NCBI GenBank assembly: GCA_027485405.1
Contig: JAIXRB010000045.1
Location: 1 to 5,429, forward strand
Source of the DNA: Leptospiraceae bacterium
Lineage (GTDB): Bacteria; Spirochaetota; Leptospiria; Leptospirales; Leptospiraceae
Reading direction: 5' to 3'
Length of the DNA: 5,429 nt
The translations under genes were made by a program, and so were the position numbers. The notes beneath the pieces were generated by a model. The model saw nothing but the letters and a program-made list of their open reading frames with translations. It was not told the origin of the DNA and did not search any database. Shown here in pieces: positions 1 through 5,298 of the stretch; position 1 is the first letter of the stretch; every line of letters begins with the position of its first letter.

Positions 1-630
1 GTGGTAAACAAACAATCGATCTCCGTCTCCCGGAATCAAAGCTTCCATATAACGGAAAGGTTCTGAGTTTCTTCCAGAGGCACCTAATACTGATTTTACA
101 ACACCTTTTTGTGAAATTTGAACAAGAAAGCTGGGCAGAACAGGGCTTCCTGCTGTGCTAAAGGTTCCACTGTAGGTCTTGTAAAGATTTTCATCCAAAG
201 CTTTGGCTTCTGGGCTTTTGGGAGAAATGCGGTTTTGAACTATCAGATCTCCGTCGGACTGAACGGCAACAAGACCGATCACCCCAAATCGAAAGGGGTA
301 GTGAGGTATGTCCGCCGCAGGTTTAAAGTCGGGGTTTCCAATGGTTGCTTCCAATCTTCCTTTTTGGTCAAAGAGTTTGATGACAGAATGTTTGGAATCA
401 ACTAGAGCCACCACACTCCCTGCAACGGGGATGGTCAAAGGGACATTGGTTAGGACTTGGTTTACCACAACCCCTTCCCAGGTTTCTGTTGCCGTTCCAA
501 GAGGGATTCGGGTGACCAAATCTTCCCGAAGGGTCTCCACTCGGAACCGCATACAAGAAAAGAGGACTAAAAGGAGAAGAAATAGAGACGAGCGTTTGGG
601 AAGCAATCGGGACACAACTCCAAAGGGCAT
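1..630 (-). CDS. Putative lipoprotein with beta-propeller-like repeats (3' end outside window)
   Basis: The minus-strand frame is open from an ATG at 630 to the left edge, giving 210 codons with no stop, so the C-terminus is missing. The N-terminus is a lipoprotein signal: basic residues R8, K12 and R13, a hydrophobic stretch at about 14-25, then LVLFSC with Cys26 as the predicted lipidated residue. This fits the loose spirochaete lipobox (Leu at -3, Ser at -1), so the mature protein is probably membrane-anchored. The exported part shows beta-rich segments at about 72-97 (VALVDSKHSVIKLFDQKGRL, then TIG), 114-134 and 167-184. Their rhythm of hydrophobic strand, aspartate turn and 'FDxxGxL...IG' resembles NHL-type or other beta-propeller blades; this is a resemblance, not a confirmed family. 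An AAAGGA lies 4-5 bases before the ATG. An in-frame ATG at 681 is less likely because it has no ribosome binding site and pushes the signal peptide inward. I do not recognise a named gene and the function is unknown. It is transcribed divergently from rimP. Confidence 0.85.
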   Translation of the reverse strand, partial: MPFGVVSRLLPKRSSLFLLLLVLFSCMRFRVETLREDLVTRIPLGTATETWEGVVVNQVLTNVPLTIPVAGSVVALVDSKHSVIKLFDQKGRLEATIGNPDFKPAADIPHYPFRFGVIGLVAVQSDGDLIVQNRISPKSPEAKALDENLYKTYSGTFSTAGSPVLPSFLVQISQKGVVKSVLGASGRNSEPFRYMEALIPGDGDRLFVYH

Positions 631-634
631 TTTT

Positions 635-640
635 TCCTTT
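635..640 (-). promoter_or_regulatory. Ribosome binding site of the lipoprotein gene
   Basis: Read on the minus strand this is AAAGGA, with AGGA ending 4 bases before the ATG at 630. It supports this start over the in-frame ATG at 681, which has no purine-rich site upstream. Confidence 0.6.
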
Positions 641-737
641 ACAGGACAACTCGGTTTTCTAGCCTGGATGTTGTAGCCCATAACAATTTGGGCACAAGGG
701 TCTCTTCGCTCCCGTCTATGGCTTTCGCTTGGACAAA

Positions 738-745
738 GAGCGAGG
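738..745 (+). promoter_or_regulatory. Probable ribosome binding site deciding the rimP start
   Basis: GAGCGAGG ends 5 bases before TTG 751. The two other plausible rimP starts, TTG 688 and ATG 718, have no purine-rich Shine-Dalgarno sequence in front of them. The same octamer precedes the TTG start of rbfA at 5282-5289. Confidence 0.5.
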
Positions 746-750
746 TTGGT

Positions 751-1236
751 TTGGTATTGACCGAGGAAAACATCCGAGAAGCTTTAAACAAAATTCTCGA
801 ACCGCCTCTTGCGCTTTTTTCGCTCCAAGTACAGAATCGGAAAAACCACACCCTGATTGAGGTTTCGTTGGATCGACTCGACAGTCCTACTGGTTCTGCC
901 AGTTTAGAAGACTGCGAAACGATTTCGGCTCGCCTCAATGAGGAGCTGGCCTCGTATGGGGATGACTTCTTGTATACTCTGCAAGTTGCCTCTTGTGGCG
1001 CTGAGAGAGAATTGCGTTTGCCAGCAGACTTGAAACGGTTCCAGGGTTTGCTCGCAAAACTGGAAATTGATGAGGATGGGGGAACCAAGGATAAAAAGAT
1101 TTTTCGGATTTTGGAAACAACAGAAGAGTCGGTCCGATTGGAACCTTTTGATCGGAACAAAAAGAAAAAGAGAGTTGAGCCTATCTCAATCTCTATTTCC
1201 AGCATCACGAAAGGAAATTTATTCTTAGAATTGTAA
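751..1236 (+). CDS. rimP: Ribosome maturation factor RimP
   Basis: RimP is a cytoplasmic factor needed for efficient maturation of the 30S ribosomal subunit. From TTG 751 the protein has 161 residues, near the usual RimP length. The N-terminal alpha/beta domain covers about 1-90 and includes the conserved stretch SLEDCETISARL (51-62) and the loop VASCGAEREL (79-88), the counterpart of the family's V-S-S-P-G-x-D-R-x-L signature. Pro is replaced by Cys82 and Asp by Glu85. The C-terminal SH3-like domain covers about 93-161 and ends in ISSITKGNLFLEL. A lysine-rich KKKK segment lies near 137-140. Start choice is uncertain: the frame also offers ATG 718 (172 residues) and TTG 688 (182). I prefer 751 because of the GAGG 5 bases upstream and because homologues, from memory, begin about where MVLTEEN does. 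It is the first gene of the operon, and its stop lies 2 bases before nusA, the classic RimP-NusA linkage. Confidence 0.93.
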   Translation: MVLTEENIREALNKILEPPLALFSLQVQNRKNHTLIEVSLDRLDSPTGSASLEDCETISARLNEELASYGDDFLYTLQVASCGAERELRLPADLKRFQGLLAKLEIDEDGGTKDKKIFRILETTEESVRLEPFDRNKKKKRVEPISISISSITKGNLFLEL

Positions 1237-1238
1237 CT

Positions 1239-2624
1239 ATGGCGACAAAACAAGCAGTAAAAGAAACCAGTCTTTTTGAAGCAATCCAGCAGTTCTGTCA
1301 GGACAAGTCACTTGACAAAGAACTGGTGTTAAACATCATTCGAGAGTCTCTCTTGAGTGCCTACCAAAAGAAAATGGGCGTTGAATCTGAGACAGACGAA
1401 AGTTGCAGTGTCGAATTCAATCCTGGCAACAAAAACGAGGTTGTGGTTTCTGTTATCAAAACAGTAGTCGAATCCAAGACTAAAAACCCGCTAGAGATTT
1501 CCCTCGAAGAAGCGTTAGCTCTAGATCCAACCGTTGCTGTCGGATCTTCCATCAAAATCACAGAAAAACCCCAAGAGCTTTCCCGAGTGCTATCCAGCCA
1601 GGCAAAGAGCATGGTTTTCCAACGTCTCCGCGACATGGAAAAAGAAATCTTATACGAAGAATACAAATCCAAAGAGGGTGAACTCACTCATGGATTTTTC
1701 CAGCGTTGGAAAAAAGACGCAATGAGCATCGATCTCGGAAAAGTCGAAGGCATCATGCTCAAAAAAGACCAGAACCCCGGTGAGAAGTACCGCCCTGGCG
1801 ATCGAATGAAAGCAATCATATCCAAAGTAGAACTCAGACCTCGTGAGCCCATGCCAGTGATAACCCTATCCAGAGCATCTGGTGACTTTGTTCGCAAACT
1901 CTTTGAAATGGAAATTCCTGAAGTTTACGATGGAATCGTAGAAATCCGAGATGTGGCTCGTATCCCTTCTTACCGCACAAAGGTTGTTGTCACAGCAACC
2001 AAGAACGATATAGATCCAGTGGGTGCCTGTGTCGGGATGAAAGGTGTGCGAATCCAGGCTATCGTTCGCGAACTTGGAAACGAAAGAATCGATATCGTCC
2101 TCGCTTCAGAAGAGCCCAGCGTATTTATCGCTAATGCCATTTCTCCGGCAAAACCTGTTGAAGTCCATGTGGATCGAAAAAAAGGGGACGCTCTGGTCAT
2201 AGTGCCAGATGAGTCTTTGTCTTTGGCAATTGGAATGAACGGTTCCAACGTCAAACTCGTTTCCCAACTCTCTGGTTTCAAAATCGATATCAAAACTGTT
2301 TCCCAATACAACCAAGAACTCGCGTCACCAGAAGCCCGAGAAAAACTAGATCGGCTATTCAATGCGCAACAAGAGGCAATGGAAGAGGCAGAGCAACAGA
2401 GAGAAGACGAGATGGAAGAAAACCAAACCACTCCTCTTTCTGAAATCCCTGGACTCACCAAACGTGTCATTGGTCTTTTGGAAGCTGGTGGCGTAAAGAA
2501 CGTGGAGTCTCTCCTCGAATTTAGCCCTGAGATGTTATCTGCTATTTCTGGAATCGGAAGAACTACCGCCGAGCAAATCCTGAGACTCCTAAAAGAATCA
2601 GTAGAATGGGTGGAAGAGGGCTAA
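1239..2624 (+). CDS. nusA: Transcription termination/antitermination protein NusA
   Basis: NusA binds RNA polymerase and nascent RNA and modulates pausing, intrinsic termination and antitermination, including on rRNA operons. The 461-residue product has the full architecture. The N-terminal polymerase-binding domain spans about 1-130 and an S1 domain about 149-212, with DLGKVEGIMLKK and YRPGDRMKA inside it. The bridge EMEIPEVYDGIVEIRDVAR (223-241) leads to KH1, marked by DPVGACVGMKGVRIQAI from 259, and then KH2, with LSLAIGMNGSNVKLVSQLSG at 327-346. An acidic, glutamine-rich linker follows at about 376-397. One C-terminal helix-hairpin-helix module (about 400-458, IPGLTKRVIGLLEAGGV and ISGIGRTTAEQIL) resembles one copy of the E. 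coli C-terminal repeat type. The KH2 loop is GMNG rather than the usual basic GRNG/GKGG type. The ATG lies 2 bases after the rimP stop. The nearest AAGGA (1211-1215) is 23 bases away, so initiation probably depends on coupling to rimP translation. infB follows after 3 bases. Confidence 0.98.
   Translation: MATKQAVKETSLFEAIQQFCQDKSLDKELVLNIIRESLLSAYQKKMGVESETDESCSVEFNPGNKNEVVVSVIKTVVESKTKNPLEISLEEALALDPTVAVGSSIKITEKPQELSRVLSSQAKSMVFQRLRDMEKEILYEEYKSKEGELTHGFFQRWKKDAMSIDLGKVEGIMLKKDQNPGEKYRPGDRMKAIISKVELRPREPMPVITLSRASGDFVRKLFEMEIPEVYDGIVEIRDVARIPSYRTKVVVTATKNDIDPVGACVGMKGVRIQAIVRELGNERIDIVLASEEPSVFIANAISPAKPVEVHVDRKKGDALVIVPDESLSLAIGMNGSNVKLVSQLSGFKIDIKTVSQYNQELASPEAREKLDRLFNAQQEAMEEAEQQREDEMEENQTTPLSEIPGLTKRVIGLLEAGGVKNVESLLEFSPEMLSAISGIGRTTAEQILRLLKESVEWVEEG
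2616..2619 (+). promoter_or_regulatory. Ribosome binding site of infB inside the nusA 3' end
   Basis: GAGG, within GGAAGAGGG, ends 8 bases before ATG 2628 and is embedded in the last codons of nusA. Ribosomes finishing nusA pass over the site, which suggests coupled translation of nusA and infB. Confidence 0.6.
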
Positions 2625-2627
2625 CCA

Positions 2628-5276
2628 ATGGAAGAGCAGAAGTCAATCAAGGACACCTTACGAGAAGGTTCCACAGGGGATAAAGGCAAGAAAAAGCTTG
2701 TTATCAAGAAAAAGCCTTCGTCTGGGGAAAGTTCTACTCCCGTAGCCGAACCAAAATCAGCCACTCCGGTCTCTGCTTCTTCTCCAGCATCCGAGAAGAA
2801 AAAAGACCTTACGGAGTTGGTACGCGAAGAGGCAAAAAGACAATCTTTCCAGCCTGCCAAATCGCAACCTTCACCGATCGTATCGCGTCCAGAAAAAAAG
2901 AAAGAACCTTTGGAGACGGAAAGACCACAAGACCGTAAACCAGAGCCAATCCTTTCTGGCGATACTGCTTCCCCCGCTTACAGACGTGAGGAGCAAAGAA
3001 ACTCAGGACAGACAGTTCCTGGTTTTATTAAAAAAGAAGAACGAAATCCAATTGTATCTAGACCTACTTCCCCACGGGAAGAACGCCCAAGACCCCAATC
3101 CCCAGGCGGACCTGGAACCAGACCACCTGGTCAGGGTTATCAGGGAAATCGAGGTCCTGGCGGTCCAAGACCACCAGGCCAAGGCTACCAAGGCGGTGGC
3201 GGTGGTGGATACCAAGGCAACCGTCCACCTGGTAGTGGACCTGGAAACCGTGGTCCGGGAGGCCCAGGCAGTCGACCCCCGCTAGGCGGAGGTGGCAGTC
3301 GAGGTGCGAGACCGATCGGAGCCGGTGGGGGCAACTTCGGCGCAAAACCGATCACTGATCCAGCACTCATTTTGGGAGCTGGCACTGGCGGTGGCCGAAA
3401 GAAAGGAAACTTTGACCGAGACAAGGGTGGAAAAGACCAAGACGGCAAAGAGCAAGAAACTCGTTTTTTTAGCAAAAGTTTTAAAAAGCAAAAAGCGGCG
3501 GCGGCGGCTCTTGCATCCGTTCCCAAAGAAATCGCAATTTTAGAAAACATCCAAGTTGGTGAGCTGGCTAAGAAATTGAACCTCAAGCCGGGTGATGTCA
3601 TCGCCAAACTCATGAAAATGGGTATGATGGTGACAATCAACAACATCATTGATGCAGAAACTGCAACCATTTTGGCAGGTGAATACGGCTGTAACGTGCG
3701 CATTGTTTCGCTTTACGACGAGACTGTAATCGAAGAAGAAAAAGACAACCCTGAAGACTATATCACAAGACCTCCTGTGGTTACGATCATGGGTCACGTT
3801 GACCATGGTAAAACAAAACTTTTGGACACCATCCGAACTTCTAGAATCGCAGAATCCGAGTCAGGTGGTATCACTCAGCACATTGGTGCCTACCAAGTGG
3901 CAACGGAACGAGGAAAGATCACTTTCCTAGACACTCCTGGTCACGAGGCATTTACTTCCATGAGAGCGCGGGGAGCTTCGATCACAGATATCGTGGTCTT
4001 GGTTGTTGCCGCCGACGATGGGGTCATGCCACAAACTGTGGAAGCCATGAACCATGCAAAAGAAGCCAAGGTTCCAATCATTGTCGCTGTAAACAAAATC
4101 GACTTACCTGCGGCAAACGTAGAGCGAGTGAAACAAGACCTATCCAACTACGGGCTTCAACCTGAAGATTGGGGAGGCACTACAATATTCTGCGAAATCT
4201 CTGCGAAAAACAATATTGGTATCGATCGACTCCTTGAGATGATCTTAATCCAAGCAGAACTTCTGGATAGCAAAGCCAATCCAAAACGAAGAGGAACAGG
4301 AACCATCGTCGAAGCAAAACTCGATCCAGGTCGCGGTGCTGTTGCTACAGTACTCATCGAAAACGGAACCTTACGATTGGGCGATGCTTTCGTGGCTGGT
4401 GTTTACGCTGGTCGAGTTCGGGCAATGTATGACGACTTGAACCGACCGATCAAAGAAGCGGGTCCAGCGTATCCAGTTCTAGTCACAGGTCTAGACGGTG
4501 TGCCGGATGCAGGTGCTCCTTTTGATTCAGTTCTTGACGACAAAGAAGCCCGATCTATTTCGCATAGCAGACAGGAATACGAACGAGTCGGTCAGACCAA
4601 AAACGCTACAAAAGTCACTTTGGACAATATGAGCGACTTTATCAAACAAGGCGCACTCAAAGAGCTCAAAGTCATTATCAAAGCGGACGTAAGAGGTTCT
4701 ACCGAGGCAGTCAAAGAAGCTCTCGAAAAGCTTTCTACTTCCGATGTTCGCCTGCATGTAATCCATGCGGGAACAGGAGCAATCGTAGATACAGACGTTA
4801 TGCTTGCTTCTGCTTCAAACGCCTTCATCATCGGTTTTCATACAAGAGCAAACCCAAAAACTGTTACTCTTGCCGAAAAAGAAAAGGTTCAAATCAAATA
4901 CTACAGCATTATCTATGATGTCGTAAACGAAGTCAAAGCATCGATGGAAGGACTCCTCGAGCCAGACAAAGTAGAAAACATCATTGGAAAAGTGGCTGTT
5001 CGGGACATTTTCAAGATTTCCCGAGTGGGAAACATTGCTGGTTGTATGGTCAAGAGCGGCAAGGTCACAAAAGCGGCAAACGTGCGCGTTGTTTCCAGCC
5101 AATCAGGTGAAATCACTTGGGAAGGTAAGATCAAGAACTTAAAACGAATGAAAGACGATGTAGCCGAAGTTTTAGCTGGTTTCGAATGCGGTATCCTTCT
5201 GGATGGATTCAATGACTTTGCTGTTGAAGACGAAATCGAAGTTTACGAAATCCGAGAGATTGCGAGAAAACTTTAG
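2628..5276 (+). CDS. infB: Translation initiation factor IF-2
   Basis: IF2 is the GTPase that places initiator fMet-tRNA on the 30S subunit and promotes 50S joining. The product has 882 residues, with a disordered N-terminal extension of about 300: a lysine-rich start (21-29), repeated PIVSRP motifs (83-88, 141-146), then a Gly/Pro/Arg/Gln-rich tract (about 155-240). An IF2-N-like helical domain follows at about 300-355. The GTPase domain carries GHVDHGKT (389-396, G1), GGITQHIGA (413-421, G2 region), DTPGHEAF (435-442, G3, with His439 in the catalytic-His position), NKID (489-492, G4) and SAK (525-527, G5). Beta-barrel domain II spans about 553-650, domain III about 665-770, and the C-terminal fMet-tRNA-binding domain about 785-882, including FECGILLDGFNDF. 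All key GTPase residues are present. Lys397 follows the P-loop where Ser is common. The gene ends in tandem stops TAG TGA. It lies 3 bases after nusA and 22 before rbfA. Confidence 0.98.
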   Translation: MEEQKSIKDTLREGSTGDKGKKKLVIKKKPSSGESSTPVAEPKSATPVSASSPASEKKKDLTELVREEAKRQSFQPAKSQPSPIVSRPEKKKEPLETERPQDRKPEPILSGDTASPAYRREEQRNSGQTVPGFIKKEERNPIVSRPTSPREERPRPQSPGGPGTRPPGQGYQGNRGPGGPRPPGQGYQGGGGGGYQGNRPPGSGPGNRGPGGPGSRPPLGGGGSRGARPIGAGGGNFGAKPITDPALILGAGTGGGRKKGNFDRDKGGKDQDGKEQETRFFSKSFKKQKAAAAALASVPKEIAILENIQVGELAKKLNLKPGDVIAKLMKMGMMVTINNIIDAETATILAGEYGCNVRIVSLYDETVIEEEKDNPEDYITRPPVVTIMGHVDHGKTKLLDTIRTSRIAESESGGITQHIGAYQVATERGKITFLDTPGHEAFTSMRARGASITDIVVLVVAADDGVMPQTVEAMNHAKEAKVPIIVAVNKIDLPAANVERVKQDLSNYGLQPEDWGGTTIFCEISAKNNIGIDRLLEMILIQAELLDSKANPKRRGTGTIVEAKLDPGRGAVATVLIENGTLRLGDAFVAGVYAGRVRAMYDDLNRPIKEAGPAYPVLVTGLDGVPDAGAPFDSVLDDKEARSISHSRQEYERVGQTKNATKVTLDNMSDFIKQGALKELKVIIKADVRGSTEAVKEALEKLSTSDVRLHVIHAGTGAIVDTDVMLASASNAFIIGFHTRANPKTVTLAEKEKVQIKYYSIIYDVVNEVKASMEGLLEPDKVENIIGKVAVRDIFKISRVGNIAGCMVKSGKVTKAANVRVVSSQSGEITWEGKIKNLKRMKDDVAEVLAGFECGILLDGFNDFAVEDEIEVYEIREIARKL
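3090..3347 (+). repeat. Gly/Pro/Arg/Gln-rich low-complexity tract within infB
   Basis: This stretch encodes about residues 155-240 of IF2, dominated by Gly, Pro, Arg, Gln, Asn and Tyr. RPPGQGYQG occurs at 165-173 and 181-189 (3120-3146 and 3168-3194), GYQGNR at 170-175 and 194-199, and NRGPGGP at 174-180 and 207-213. The copies use different synonymous codons, for example GGT CAG GGT TAT CAG against GGC CAA GGC TAC CAA, so they are not a recent exact duplication. The region is predicted to be disordered. GGN and CCN codons make it locally GC-rich. Confidence 0.85.
3495..3509 (+). repeat. Short GCG triplet run encoding five alanines in infB
   Basis: Four GCG codons followed by GCT encode IF2 residues 290-294 (Ala x5), at the junction between the lysine-rich end of the disordered extension and the IF2-N-like domain. 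Being a multiple of three, length changes would keep the frame. Confidence 0.7.
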
Positions 5277-5281
5277 TGATT

Positions 5282-5298
5282 GAGCGAGGAATCCTCGT
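5282..5298 (+). promoter_or_regulatory. rbfA ribosome binding site in a small hairpin
   Basis: The infB-rbfA spacer holds GAGCGAGGA ending 8 bases before TTG 5299. Bases 5285-5289 (CGAGG) can pair with 5293-5297 (CCTCG) around the loop AAT, with a possible extra G-U pair at 5284/5298. The Shine-Dalgarno core is therefore inside the 5' arm of a small stem. Ribosomes terminating at 5274-5279 would open it, so coupling to infB is plausible. The pairing is seen in the sequence; a regulatory effect is inference. Confidence 0.45.

Larger units (their letters stand above)
631..750. promoter_or_regulatory. Divergent intergenic region between lipoprotein gene and rimP operon
   Basis: The flanking genes point away from each other, so promoters for both are expected here; this is inference from gene order. 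No strong sigma-70 pair is visible. The best plus-strand -10-like element is CATAAC at 679-684 (4 of 6 matches to TATAAT), with no convincing -35 about 17 bases upstream. On the minus strand TACAAC (670-675 in plus coordinates) lies 16 bases after a TTGTGC, also weak. If rimP began at the upstream ATG at 718 instead of TTG 751, the region would shrink to 87 bases. I see no inverted-repeat operator or terminator-like hairpin. Confidence 0.35.

Noticed and set aside
118..676. Plus-strand frames over the left part of the window and a second minus-strand frame at 398-649
   Set aside because: The continuous minus-strand lipoprotein frame with signal peptide and ribosome binding site explains this region better; the others have no start signal or domain.
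656..684. Possible sigma-70 promoter for rimP (TTTTCT, 17 bases, CATAAC)
   Set aside because: The -35 match is poor and the -10 only 4 of 6, so it is not better than expected by chance in this region; mentioned only as a weak candidate in the intergenic entry.
639..1253. A 204-codon open frame antisense to rimP
   Set aside because: It mirrors the whole of rimP, has Ser-rich, shadow-like composition, no recognisable domain, and lies opposite a clearly conserved gene.
3120..3194. Tandem DNA repeat or CRISPR-like array in infB
   Set aside because: The repeated units are peptide repeats in frame with different codons and no regular spacers; this is coding sequence.
3185..3703. A 172-codon antisense frame in infB with a Pro/Gly-rich C-terminus
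   Set aside because: Its composition is simply the reverse reading of the GGN/CCN-rich IF2 tract; low-complexity GC-rich DNA suppresses stops in several frames.
2628..5276. Internal IF2 start producing a shorter isoform as in E. coli
   Set aside because: I saw no internal ATG or GTG with a convincing ribosome binding site before the GTPase domain, so I do not claim an isoform.
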